NCBI GenBank assembly: GCA_026874595.1
Contig: CM049312.1
Location: 75,182,429 to 75,246,428, forward strand
Source of the DNA: Sipunculus nudus
Taxonomy: Eukaryota > Annelida > Sipuncula > Golfingiida > Sipunculidae
Length of the DNA stretch: 64,000 nucleotides
Reading direction: 5' to 3'
The translations under genes were made by a program, and so were the position numbers. The notes beneath the pieces were generated by a model. It worked only from the letters and a program-made list of their open reading frames with translations, was not told the DNA's origin and did not search any database. The first letter of the stretch is position 1. Every line of letters begins with the position of its first letter. Positions 28,201-36,545 of this stretch are shown here, piece by piece.

Positions 28201-29643
28201 CCACCAAACATGCAGGTAAATTTAGCAGAAAAACAAGCCCACTTCAGGGTCTTTGTTAAAGGCATTCCTGAGGCATTTTATACTTACAGTAAACAAACAC
28301 TCTTATAGGGCTGTGTAATACAGCGGTTAACTACCAGTATACATACAGCTACACTCCATCAAAACCAGGGAGGCCAATCAGTTTATGGCAATATTTATAT
28401 AAAAACTATTTATTTTGAAAAAATACCTGTTAGTAACTCAACCAGATACTCCAGCCATTATTTACAAGGAAACCAGCACCATATAATGTGAGCGAGACAA
28501 TTTAATATAGAAGAAAAGTGTATTTTTGTCATGAAATGTTGACTGAAGTGACAATTAAGGTCAAAGACACATTTTGACCTATCTTGATTGGATGATTTCT
28601 AGTACTGGTTACCATGAATACTGATAAATAAACGTCTAGCTTAAAGACACCATCATATGTTGTCATTTCACAAAGAAACATCCAGAAAGTTGCAAAGTAT
28701 ACTTTACATCATTTCGAACCAAATAAATCATCCTCCTTTGCGGGAGTCCACTTTTTCACTTTGCTGAAATCATCTTAACCAAAGCACTAGCTGTACAATC
28801 ATACTTTTTGCTAAAGAAAGACTGTTTTGATTCAGCATATAAGACTAAAAGTATATTTTTTTAAATATGATTAGATTAAATATCTTTTTAACAGTAGTTT
28901 TTGTTAAACTTTTACTCAAGGAGATCATATTTGGTGCTTTTTATTACTAAACTTTTTTCTTAAATATATTGTTTCTTTTCCTTATCTTTTTTAAAATAGA
29001 GCCTCTAGAGTAAGATCAGGTAGTTGATTACATTGGATTTCACTGCAGTCATTCAAGTCCCCATTCATTTTAACCGCTGCTTTGTTTGGCAAGATTCTCC
29101 GGGTTTCACCACCAGAGCTGGCACAGAGCAAAGAATTGTAATCAGACCAATAAAAACGTGGTATCTTATTATGCATCCAACTCCAAGTTTTATATCTGTG
29201 ACATCTGACCCCTGTTGGTCCGATTCTTGGCCCTGTGCCAGCTCAGCTATTGAGACCCTGAAAAATTTGCTAAACAAAGCAGCGGTTAAAATGAAGGAGA
29301 TCTGGAGTTACTGCAGTGTATTAAAACTGTGAGAAGATTGGGGGTTTGAGTAAAGAAAAAATGACTAGCTTCATGAATATATCCAACATGGCTCATATGC
29401 CAATTATTAAAATTTTTTGCCAAAATGCCATTCATTAACATCTTCATTATGAACATAGAATATATTGTATAAGCCTACATGTTACTTAGGATTATTTTAT
29501 TATATTACAGAACTGAAGACACTATTGATGTTATGGACTACAAAAAGGACAAAATTGAGAGTGCCGACTTCTGTGCTTTGGACTGGAAATTCCATGGAAT
29601 TAAAGTCAACCCATCAATCAGACGGATACTGGATGCTCTGTAA
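1854..29643 (+). CDS. Multi-exon gene, 3' part: Pro/Lys/Glu-rich protein with C-terminal degenerate EF-hand-like domain
   Basis: Nine exons join in one open frame (1854-1919, 8257-8319, 15249-15502, 16290-16437, 20568-20651, 22668-22761, 23093-23211, 23536-23699, 29511-29643). All introns are GT-AG and every junction phase agrees, giving 374 residues plus a TAA stop. Order along the product: two acidic 21-22-residue repeats; a Ser/Pro/Lys/Arg-rich basic stretch with SPP and PSPP motifs; a Pro-rich stretch with APPPPLPEPP; a Lys-rich linker; then a compact helical domain of about 190 residues. In that domain, QKIFMRHKDGKIGQMTLKDF and the following CELAELKDDVHINQRLF resemble helix-loop-helix units, but the acidic calcium ligands are largely missing, so calcium binding is doubtful. 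No signal peptide or membrane segment is visible in this part. The 5' end is missing. SPATA21-like or C1orf87-like EF-hand proteins are possible relatives, but I could not confirm either. The reading frame is well supported; the function is unknown. Confidence 0.85.
4199..4270. repeat. (AT)n dinucleotide tract
   Basis: Almost pure TA/AT run with one interruption (ATAATTATA), followed about 45 bases later by an uninterrupted G run of roughly 15 or more. Confidence 0.95.
4812..6891 (+). mobile_element. Helentron-like (HINE) element, complete copy 1
   Basis: The 5' end at 4812-4842 is a 31-base palindrome (TATGCCCC..GGGGCATA with inner GCCAC/GTGGC). A short CCGT/CCTT simple tract follows, then about 11 tandem monomers of ~177-180 bp, each carrying CAATGCCTGCAGATATTGG and GACCAGTTACAGATCGAGTT. 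Near the 3' end, GGCGGGGGCAT (6858-6868) is the exact inverse of ATGCCCCCGCC at 4813-4823, forming an asymmetric inverted repeat. After it come a perfect 7-bp hairpin (CGTGTCG TTC CGACACG, 6870-6886) and CTAG at 6888-6891, then T. This matches the architecture of non-autonomous Helentrons and of oyster pearl-type elements. No transposase or Rep/helicase is encoded; short frames through the monomers are not genes. Confidence 0.8.
8257..8319 (+). CDS. Exon b (21 codons, acidic repeat copy 2)
   Basis: Acceptor GTACAG, donor GTAGGT, phase 0 at both ends. It encodes TAEPEGADVE followed by a Glu-rich tail. The symmetric phase means either copy can be skipped without a frameshift, so splice variants with one or two repeats are possible. 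Confidence 0.8.
9825..9927. repeat. Short direct repeat (about 34 bp, twice)
   Basis: AACCCTCCCGCAGCCTTCCT with the following CACACAGCATTCA occurs at about 9825 and again about 69 bases later. The copies are essentially identical and GC-rich against an AT-rich background, so the duplication is recent. Confidence 0.85.
11443..11540. repeat. Minisatellite of CAAGTCCGAGTCCAGGC units
   Basis: About four units of 23-24 bp. A related GAGTCCAAGTCCGAGG tract lies at about 11822-11920. A diverged complement (GGACTTGGACTTG) appears at about 56340-56460, so this is a dispersed minisatellite type. Confidence 0.8.
12518..12810 (-). mobile_element. PIF/Harbinger-like MITE, copy 1
   Basis: Terminal inverted repeats of about 25 bp start GGCCAAAAAAAAAGCATGG on the left and, read inverted, GGCAAAAAAAAATGTATGG on the right. 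Flanked by TTA on both sides (12515-12517, 12811-12813), a TWA-type 3-bp target duplication typical of PIF/Harbinger. About 293 bp, no coding capacity. Interior matches 54853-55202 in opposite orientation. Confidence 0.75.
15249..15502 (+). CDS. Exon c (basic, Ser/Pro-rich)
   Basis: Acceptor CTCAACAG after a T-rich tract. The donor read here, AAG then GTCAGG, is weaker than consensus but is the one that keeps the frame into the next exon (phase 2, joining as a Ser codon). It encodes 84 codons rich in Ser, Pro, Lys and Arg in the first half and Glu and Pro in the second. Low complexity predicts disorder. SPP/TPP sites could be proline-directed kinase targets, which is inference only. Confidence 0.85.
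15503..16289 (+). other. Intron c-d (0.8 kb)
   Basis: Carries at about 15825-16060 a diverged copy of the old repeat also present at about 685-980. Nothing else recognised. Confidence 0.5.
16290..16437 (+). CDS. Exon d (Pro-rich then Lys-rich)
   Basis: Acceptor TTGACACAG, strong donor GTGAGT. Enters in phase 2 and leaves in phase 0. It encodes APPPPLPEPP, a possible SH3 or WW ligand, followed by a Lys-rich segment (EKTKSKPKKVEKV) and QSYEKPLKPPTV. Base composition is visibly more GC-rich than the flanking introns. Confidence 0.87.
16438..20567 (+). other. Intron d-e (4.1 kb), nothing recognised
   Basis: AT-rich, with a small TGTATGTACATG-type tract near 19640-19685. No exon, RNA gene or clear transposon was supported. 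Open frames here lack flanking splice logic and family resemblance. Confidence 0.5.
20568..20651 (+). CDS. Exon e (28 codons)
   Basis: Acceptor TTGACAG, donor GTAATA, phase 0 at both ends. It encodes DTNEQDAKLRKELEF then a Met/Pro-rich piece. It links the disordered region to the helical domain. Confidence 0.82.
20652..22667 (+). other. Intron e-f (2.0 kb)
   Basis: Holds a dispersed-repeat fragment at about 21130-21440; the remainder is AT-rich with no recognised feature. Confidence 0.5.
21130..21440. repeat. Dispersed repeat fragment with GTCTGTCTGTCC tract
   Basis: Contains a CTGTCTGTCTGTCC simple tract, then two copies about 150 bases apart of CTTGTGGAC.YATTTTAAGCC. The organisation (simple tract plus ~150-bp diverged units) resembles the end of the larger tandem-repeat elements in this window, but no terminal hairpin is intact. 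Confidence 0.5.
22668..22761 (+). CDS. Exon f (start of C-terminal domain)
   Basis: Acceptor TTCGCAG, donor GTAAGT. Starts in phase 0 and ends in phase 1, joining the next exon as a Thr codon. It encodes KSKTQSWLQGRLALSQQASR then FELPMDMKVLE, likely the first helices of the conserved C-terminal domain. Confidence 0.85.
22908..22993. mobile_element. Short pogo/Tigger-like MITE remnant
   Basis: Ends are near inverted repeats: left ACAGACCTATGCTATAAGACC, right (inverted) TACAGTGAAACCTGTGTTAT. CAGTGAAACC ends are typical of pogo-type Tc1/mariner MITEs. About 86 bp, left end with a small deletion. Confidence 0.55.
23093..23211 (+). CDS. Exon g (first EF-hand-like helix-loop-helix)
   Basis: Acceptor TTTTTCCAG with a good pyrimidine tract, donor GTAAGT. 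It encodes MSPTEYLTQFCVVSSRRQAL, then the helix YQKIFMRH, then the loop KDGKIGQMTLK. The loop has a DG pair but lacks the alternating Asp/Asn of a canonical EF-hand. Confidence 0.88.
23486..23535 (+). promoter_or_regulatory. Cluster of TGACCT half-sites abutting a splice acceptor
   Basis: Five TGACCT hexamers (AGGTCA on the other strand) lie within 50 bases immediately upstream of exon h, two of them as TGACCTTGACCT direct repeats. Read on the - strand they make TCAAGGTCA-type extended half-sites, the form used by monomeric nuclear receptors such as ERR and SF-1. The tract replaces the usual pyrimidine tract. It may equally be a small satellite fragment; regulatory function is inferred. Confidence 0.35.
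23536..23699 (+). CDS. Exon h (second helix-loop-helix)
   Basis: Starts directly with DFEKALREVL after an unusual acceptor that has no pyrimidine tract (see 23486-23535). The donor read as CT then GTATGT leaves phase 2, which restores the frame into the last exon. It encodes helices around EVKRMCELAEL and FAGLAAMAERIL. Composition is GC-richer than its surroundings. Confidence 0.85.
24713..25056. repeat. 18-bp minisatellite GGGCATCTGTAACTGTAA
   Basis: About 19 tandem copies, mostly exact 18-mers with scattered substitutions and a few length changes near 24985. Because 18 is divisible by three, the - strand has an artefactual open frame of repeating ALTVTD; there is no sign it is a gene. Confidence 0.93.
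25990..26980. repeat. Degenerate minisatellite, units like TTTCAACTTGAGGAAAATGT
   Basis: About 1 kb in which CATTTCAACTTGAGGAAAATG-like units recur every ~26-35 bases with many substitutions and indels. It is an old, decayed tandem array. Confidence 0.75.
27640..27965. repeat. Degenerate GATCAGGG..CTGTTATA repeat
   Basis: At least five diverged units pairing GATCAGGGATTAAA-type sequence with TGTTATATAATA-type sequence at 40-100-base spacing. Several units are locally self-complementary (GTTATAT/ATATAAC). Confidence 0.55.
29041..29318. mobile_element. CACTGCAG-ended MITE, copy 1 (278 bp)
   Basis: Begins CACTGCAGT and ends ACTGCAGTG. Inverted arms extend over about 100 bp (TTTTAACCGCTGCTTTGTTT on the left, its inverse near 29271-29292) and continue imperfectly into GAGCTGGCACAGAGC / GCCCTGTGCCAGCTC. 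Followed by TA; the left flank is TT, so a TA duplication is incomplete. Same family as 47620-48022. Confidence 0.8.
29511..29643 (+). CDS. Last coding exon i, with TAA stop
   Basis: Acceptor TATATTACAG. Frame set by the shared Leu codon. It encodes TEDTIDVMDYKKDKIESADF, CALDWKFHG and a Lys/Arg-containing end (IRRILDAL). It follows a 5.8-kb intron full of minisatellites. Confidence 0.85.
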
Positions 29644-29771
29644 CATAACCACATGGGCTTCCCATCATGCACTCTTAGACAGTCTACTGCCATCTGTATC
29701 TGGAATTTCGGAAAAAAAAGGGAGGAGCAAATTTTAGCCATGACTACTTAAAATATAGACAAGCTCTGTAC

Positions 29772-29777
29772 AATAAA
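29772..29777 (+). terminator. Poly(A) signal AATAAA
   Basis: A canonical AATAAA lies about 130 bases after the stop codon of the + strand gene. Cleavage would be expected shortly after, giving a short 3' UTR of roughly 150-160 nt. Confidence 0.6.
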
Positions 29778-29956
29778 TCTTTATCATGTTGCTGTGGTGA
29801 ATATATCAGGAATAATAGGAAATATTGCTTTAATACATTTATATGAAACTAGCTGTATGGAAATCATTGAAATTGTCCATGAATATGCAAGTTTGAACAA
29901 GTCAAAAAGAATGCTGTAGTGTTTGTGTTGCTTACATCAGTGACCTGTATTTTTAG

Positions 29957-30330
29957 GAGGGGTTCGATGTTTTTATCAGCTTGGAAATTTGGCATGTCCA
30001 TAAATCTTGGACAGCTTACAGCTGGTTTTGCAACCTACAATATTATTTGTGTAGCATACATTTGTACATGTATCTCAGGAGAGATTTGACCTATTGGCTT
30101 GATATTTTGCATGTCCAGACATATGGAATAACTCGTACACAAGACTGGTGGCACCACCTACAATCATGTTTGCATACATGAACATCCATGCACATATCTC
30201 AGGAGTGATTTGACATATCAACCTTAAATTTTTGCATATCCTTATACATCTGGGATAGCTTTCTCTAACAAAAGACTGGAGACATCTAATGAAGACCTGG
30301 CCACAATTTGTTCTGCCCAAGAATATGGTG
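29957..30330. repeat. Three diverged ~120-bp tandem units
   Basis: TCTCAGGAG.GATTTGAC recurs at about 30072 and 30197, with an earlier related unit near 29957. The units resemble the dimeric repeat block at 43.0-43.7 kb, including the GGTGGCACCACC motif. Confidence 0.55.
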
Positions 30331-31193
30331 CCCCAGTAATATCTGCATATATGGTACTTATAATCAATTTCAGGGTCACACTAGAGGCTTTTGATTACAG
30401 TATACAAGAGCAAAAAATGTGGAGTTGGTGCTGTAGAGGGTTGCAGAAAACTTAAATAACAATTCAGAGAATTTGATTAAAAAGGACCCAGAATTTTTAG
30501 AAAGGACTACTTTGGCTGACCCAGGAGATCAAAGATGAGGGAGGGTCAGTTTTTCGTGTATCTCTTTTGTCATTACATGCAGTTGGGCTTCCCCTAAGTT
30601 ACTTGTTTTTCAAGGGCACATGTCATCTTTTCTTCTGAGGCTATAATTTGAACCCATGTTTTCATATGATATCTAATGCATATAATGGCTTTGATTAGAA
30701 TAATTAAAAAAAGTGGGTTTTTTTATTTATTTATTGCGAATCTCAACTACCATAATGTCTGTATTAGTTGGTATCTTGTATTACTTTGTCTGTAATAATT
30801 GGAACTTGAGCATTCAAGCTTTTAAATTTTCATGTTGCTTCATGTGACAGACACATGCTTGCAAATCACAGAAAGAGCTGTCACAGCTTAAAAAGGACTA
30901 TTTGATGTTGAGACTTGATCATGTTTGAAGTTATAGATTTTTGTTTTTCAATATTCAACCAATATCTGTGATATAATCTGTTTTGTGTTTTAATGTATTG
31001 TAAGAATTTAAGGCTGTTTTATGTCCACATGAATACATCCACATTAAGGTTATGCTTATAACTTCCCGGACAAAAACATGCAAGCAACCGTTGTTGTGTA
31101 CCTTGGTCAGTTTAACTGCAGATCAGTCCATCCATTTGGTAGCATAACACCTGTTTAGCAAATGTTCTGTGATATACAGAATTAAATAAAATG

Positions 31194-31195
<2 letters not shown>

Positions 31196-31245
<50 letters not shown>
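31196..31245. repeat. (AT)n dinucleotide tract
   Basis: Uninterrupted TA/AT run of about 50 bases. Confidence 0.95.
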
Positions 31246-31251
<6 letters not shown>

Positions 31252-31920
31252 GATATAACCATATCACTCTTACACTTTATCTGTCTATGAGAGTAAATTA
31301 AATATTTAAAGTTTAAACTCATATGTAGATTTGAGTAAGCAAAGAGCACTTTTTTTCTGAAAAAGTGACATATATATCATAAAGAGTGTATTATGCATAA
31401 AGCATGTATCAAGCACAGAAACAAAGCAGTATGCTGTGATATTTGCACTAAAAAATAGGATATGAATAAATTTCATTATTATAGCAACTATATGGTTAAT
31501 TGTACATGTTATTTATAACATCCAGATTGTTCAGTTATGCTTATAAATATGTATATATTTATATACTTCGTACACTAATAAAAATATAAAATGAGATCTT
31601 GTTCTTTCATAAATTAAAGTGTCTCAAAACCTCCATATTGAGAAGTTCATCTGCTACGGTCCATTGGCAGGAAAAAGAAAAGTTAAGCAGGACTTTACTT
31701 TTGTGGGTTTTAACCAGTATAGTGCAATGTTATGGCCAAGTTATAGGTGTCCTGACACAACCAGTGGCTCCATCTGTCAGGAAAATGGAGAATTAATCTA
31801 GGTTATTTATTATTCACACTTCTGGCATGTTTCTCTCCTCTAGAATGATTTTGTTGAATAATTCTGTTCAGTTGGTAGAAATATTGGTGTAGTCTGGCAG
31901 CCAAAGGTAATTTTTTTGTC

Positions 31921-32142
31921 TAAACTTGTTTTATGGTCTTAAGTTTTTTTCTTTGTGAATTTTGTTTGCCACCATATCAGATGTGAAAAATATGATGGTT
32001 GGCCCTGTCAGCCTTTGGCAATTTTTGCTAATTAGCATAATACAAAATGGCCACCAAAATAATGTGAAAATAGAAAAATGCCATAATAACCTTTACATTT
32101 GACATGGAGGGTCATCCAATACATGAGTTCTGGGGTATCATG
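31921..32142 (+). repeat. Left arm of a ~220-bp inverted repeat
   Basis: Runs from AACTTGTTTTATGGTCTTAA through CAATTTTTGCTAATTAGCAT to GAGTTCTGGGGTAT. The inverse is found at about 35612-35831 with high similarity. The two arms enclose the Helentron-like element at 32610-35364. A G-tract at about 32167-32180 lies just inside the left arm. Confidence 0.8.
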
Positions 32143-33002
32143 TAAAGACTGCATGAAAGTCATGGAGGGGGGGGGGGGGGGCTCCAAGTATGACTCAGCT
32201 GTCTGTATTGCTTTTCAACCTCCGCTATAATCTTATATAAATTTTTTGAGAGACCAGTCAGTTTTCCTTGCATGTGATAGCTTTGTCCTTTTCATGAATA
32301 TGCCTTCATAATACACTCTACAAAACTAATATAATCTTTTGTTTTGCATGTCCTTTAAATATTTTATGCAAACGCATTTAACTTTTACATTTCCCATCGA
32401 ACAAAGATGAATTTCTGTTAAGGTGCCATTTTGATTTCAATGGACCCAAATTATGCTCACATAATCCCCCTCCAACTAAGTAAAATCTTGCCTAAGTTGT
32501 AAATATCGGGCCTCATCGTGACACAAGGGGGAAAATAAAAACTGTGGATAATAGAAGTTTCGCTCATATTGTTTCATTACTAGTATGAAGGTCATACATA
32601 GGTAACAAACTAGATGTGTCGGAACGACACGAATGCCCCCGCCTGGGGCAAATAAGAAACATTTGTTAAATTTTGTAAATTTTTTTTAAGTTCAGGAGGT
32701 GTCGCCCGTATGGTCAAAAGTAGGTCAAGAAGGGCAAAATGCAAACTCGATCTGTAACGGGTCATTATCAAGCAACACACCAAAAATCAGACCAGTATCT
32801 GCAGGCATTGTGAAAAAAAATCCATACATGTTCCTTTTTATATAAAAAATTTCTGTCTTTAATGAAATTTTCTATGTTCAGGATCTGTCATATGGTCAAA
32901 AATAGGTTAACTGGGACGAAACGCAAACTCGATCTGTAAGTGGTCATTATACGCCCACAGACCAAACATTAGGCCAGTATCTGTAAGCACTGCATTGTGA
33001 AA

Positions 33003-33670
33003 CTAGAATATTAGCAAAAGCTGATAATCAGTTAAAAATTTAAATTGGAGAGGTATGTACCGTGTTTCATAACAATCCACCAAATGCTTCCTGAGAGATA
33101 AGCGCCTAAAATTTTTTTCTATACTAAGCTCTGTGACCTTGAAAAGTAGGTCAAGATCACCCATCTTTGAACTTGACCAAGATTTTGTAAATATAATGCA
33201 ATAGCACTGAAGAAATGAAGTTCCTGTGTTGAATACCTTTGGAGATATCCTGCACAAAAGGCCAACATTGAAAAATCTGATAAAAATTTGTTAAAAAATC
33301 AGAAATTGCAGGTGGTGCTACCAAAATTGTGCAGCTCGTACAGACCATCAGCCCCAATAATCATAATAAGTTTTGTGAAAATCCACCCAATGGTCCTGAG
33401 ATATAAGCTTCTGAGTGTTTTTCTATAATCAGCTCAAAAATGTAGAAAAATTGGTCAAGGTCACCCATCTTCGAACTTGACCGAGATTTTATCAATATAC
33501 ATCTTCACTGATGAAATAAAATTCCAACGGTGAATCCTTTTAGAGATATCCTGCTCACAAGGTAAAAGTTAACAGACGCGGAACGGACGGACACCAGACG
33601 GACAGATGAACGGACAGACGGCTTGGGTGACAACAATAGCCCATAAGCCTATGAGCTGAGGGCTTAAAAC
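33003..33670. repeat. ~670-bp segment nested in the Helentron-like array (copy A)
   Basis: Begins near ACTAGAATATTAGCAAAAGC and ends with a GGACGGACACC/GGACAGACGG tract and an ACAATAGCCCATAAGCCTAT hairpin-like tail. It is shared with 58213-58895 at the equivalent point, so it was present before copies 2 and 3 spread. GGTGGTGCTACC occurs at 33311-33322. Confidence 0.75.
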
Positions 33671-33840
33671 AGCTGTACATGTATATTTGTCATGAAAATT
33701 TATATTTTCTATGTTTAGGAGCCATAAAACGGACAAAAGTAGGTCAACTTGGACAAAACGCAAACTCGATCTGTAACTGGTCATTATCTGCCCACACATC
33801 AAAAATCAGGCCCATATCTGCAGGCATTGTGAAAAAAAGT

Positions 33841-35280
33841 CGGTACATGTGTATTTATCATGAAAATTTCTATTTTTCATGAAATTTTCTAAGTTTAGGA
33901 GCTGTAAAAGGGTCAAAATTAGGTCAACCGGGACGAAACGCAAACTCGATCTGTAACTATTCATTATCTGCCCACATACCAAAAATCAGGCCAATATCTG
34001 CAGGCATTGCGAAAAAAAGTCTGTACATGTGTATTTATCATGAAAATTTCTATTTTTCATGAAATTTTCTATGTTCAGGAGCTGTAAAACTATTTAAAGT
34101 TGGTCAACTGGAACAAAACGCGAACTCGATCTGTAACTGGTCAATATCTGCCCACACACCAAAAATGAGGCCAATATCTGCAGGCATTGCGAAAAAAAGT
34201 CTGTACATGTGTATTTGTCATGATAATTTATATTTTTCATGAAATTTTCTATGTTTAGGAGCCATAAAACGGTTAAAAGTAGGTCAACTTGGACTAAACG
34301 CGAACTCGATCTGTAACTAGTCAATTTCTGCCCACACACCAAAAATCAGGCCAACATCTGCAGGCATTGTGAAAAAAAGGCCATACATGTGTATTTGTCA
34401 TGAAAATTTCTATTTTTCATGAAATTTTCTAAGTTAAAGAGCTGTAAAACAGACAAAAGTAGGTCAACTGGGACAAAACGCGAACTAGATCTGTAACTGG
34501 TCATTATCTGCCCACACATAAAAAATCAGGCCCATATCTGCAGGCATTGTGAAAAAAAGTCGGTACATGTGTATTTATCATGAAAATTTCTATTTTTCAT
34601 GAAATTTTCTAAGTTTAGGAGCTGTAAAAGGGTCAAAATTAGGTCAACCGGGACGAAACGCAAACTCGATCTGTAACTATTCATTATCTGCCCACATACC
34701 AAAAATCAGGCCAATATCTGCAGGCATTGCGAAAAAAAGTCTGTACATGTGTATTTATCATGAAAATTTCTATTTTTCATGAAATTTTCTATGTTCAGGA
34801 GCTGTAAAACTATTTAAAGTTGGTCAACTGGAACAAAACGCAAACTCGATCTGTAACTGGTCAATATCTGCCCACACACCAAAAATGAGGCCAATATCTG
34901 CAGGCATTGCGAAAAAAAGTCTGTACATGTGTATTTGTCATGATAATTTATATTTTTCATGAAATTTTCTATGTTTAGGAGCCATAAAACGGTTAAAAGT
35001 AGGTCAACTTGGACGAAACGCGAACTCGATCTGTAACTAGTCAATATCTGCCCACACACCAAAAATCAGGCCAACATCTGCAGGCATTGTGAAAAAAAGG
35101 CTGTACATGTGTATTTGTCATGAAAATTTCTATTTTTCATGAAATTTTCTAAGTTAAAGAGCTGTAAAACAGACAAAAGTAGGTCAACTGGGACAAAACG
35201 CGAACTAGATCTGTAACTGGTCATTATCTGCCCACATACCAAAAATCAGGCCAATATCTGCAGGCATTGCGAAAAAAAGT
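33841..35280 (-). repeat. 720-bp higher-order repeat, two copies
   Basis: 33841-34560 and 34561-35280 align base for base without gaps, differing at only about ten sites by eye. Each copy holds four ~180-bp monomers that differ among themselves far more. This marks a recent duplication of a four-monomer block by unequal exchange or replication slippage. Confidence 0.9.
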
Positions 35281-35611
35281 CCATACAACTGTTTGATTTC
35301 GGAATGACGGAATGACGGACATGGGTTAAACTATATGCCCCGGCCACTTTGTGGCGGGGGCATAAAAAGCATATTATTTTTATAATATATAAAAGCTGTT
35401 TTCCATAACGTTTGATCATCTCATTTTTATCCATACCTGAGCTTTTAATTAGTGTAATTTATTACCCTCAATCTGCAGAATGGTCTAGAACATACCTACT
35501 AACCAAATCATGTGTTCAGTATATTTAATTTTTTTTTTCTAATGGGAGAACGGCTACATTGAAAGTGGTGGTCATTATGACTAAAACAATACCAAAAATG
35601 AATTATCTGGG

Positions 35612-35831
35612 TCATTATACCCCAGAACTCCTGTACTGAATGACCCTCTATGTCAAATGTAAAGGTAATTATGGCATTTTTGCATTAATTGGGCGGCCAT
35701 TTTGTTTTATGCTAACTAGCAAAAATTGCCCAAGGCTGATAGCGGGCCAACCAACATATTTTTCACAACTGATATGTGGACAAACAAAATCCACAAAGAA
35801 AAAAAAACTTAAGACCATAAAAACAAGGTTG
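35612..35831 (-). repeat. Right arm of the ~220-bp inverted repeat
   Basis: Inverse match of 31921-32142, starting ATACCCCAGAACTC and ending AACTTAAGACCATAA..ACAAGGTT. The open frames across it on both strands follow from the repeat and are not credible genes. Confidence 0.8.
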
Positions 35832-36019
35832 ATTCCAATTGCGACCAGACCAGTGATAATAAGACCAACGAAAGGACAGCAGATGGTTTGCAAGCAAGTG
35901 GTGTCTCCTGGTGGGAGTCTACTCAACTAAACATTGCATGCAGGATCTGATATTTTACATGAGGTTGTCAAAAAGCTGTGAACCTGGTGGAGAGTAGTGA
36001 ATGGTTTGCCCTGCTCCAG

Positions 36020-36545
36020 TTGGCTTTAGTCAAGCCAAGCCAAGCCAAAAGAAGTATACGCTCATCGAGCAGCTACAGGTTGCTGCGGTCAAGACCTCAG
36101 CCCTGTGCGCTCCTTAAGCATGTTCTCAGAGCCGACAGTCGCAGTGCCACGCCAAGCCAAGCAAGGAGCCATAGGGGGCGCCCTCTTCTCTCCTGGGTTG
36201 AAGTCCTTGTTAAAAAGCTACAGCACCCACAGCCACAAAGCCCGAAGCAACCCGCATTCCCTTCACCGATCCCAGCAGCGGAGACCCAGCCATGTCAATC
36301 GAGAGCCGAACTCGATCCTTGTGAGCGACTTTACTTCGAGGAGGCCATGCCCTTTTACTTGCGATTTCGGTCATTTGGACCGTTTTAACCAGTTTCCCAG
36401 TTATGCAAGTTTGCAAGTTTTTTCATCATCGCCAGTTGGCTCCAGTGATTATGCCAGGTCTTCTTTAGAACAAGGGACCCATGGGTCACGGCGCTCAGCT
36501 GATCGTGATTGGGCTATAAATGTTTCTCCACTGTGATACTATATC
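36020..36545. other. CpG- and GC-rich island, identity unknown
   Basis: About 520 bases rich in CpG (for example CATCGAGCAG, GGGGGCGCCC, ATCGAGAGCCGAACTCGATC) inside CpG-poor DNA. It begins with CAAGCCAAGCCAAGCCAA. Two overlapping + strand frames (to 136 and 143 codons) are open through it, but both are low-complexity Ser/Arg/Pro-rich and I recognise no family. Near its end, GACCCATGGGTCAC and GCTCAGCTGA echo sequence at 43826-43855. It could be a young repeat insertion, a retrocopy fragment, or a CpG-island promoter or exon of an unseen transcript. Confidence 0.4.

Larger units (their letters stand above)
23700..29510 (+). other. Intron h-i (5.8 kb)
   Basis: Dominated by an 18-bp minisatellite (24713-25056), a decayed minisatellite (about 25990-26980), a GTTATA-rich repeat (27640-27960) and a MITE (29041-29318). 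No additional exon was supported. Confidence 0.6.
29644..31900. other. Intergenic, 3' flank of the + strand gene
   Basis: 3' UTR to about 29.8 kb, then a stretch at about 29957-30330 with three ~115-125-bp diverged units (each with TTTGCATGTCC/TCTCAGGAG..GATTTGAC) and a GGTGGCACCACC at 30147-30158. A long (AT)n tract follows at 31196-31245. No gene recognised. Confidence 0.5.
32610..35364 (-). mobile_element. Helentron-like (HINE) element, copy 2, with nested segment
   Basis: Reverse orientation. The 3' end at 32610 reads CTAG preceded by the GTGTCG TTC CGACAC hairpin and GGCGGGGGCATTCG. The 5' end at 35364 is the TATGCCCCCGCCACAAAGTG hairpin. The core consists of ~180-bp monomers of the same family as copy 1. 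It is interrupted at 33003-33670 by an unrelated segment also found in copy 3. A near-exact 720-bp duplication (four monomers each) occupies 33841-35280. Confidence 0.8.
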
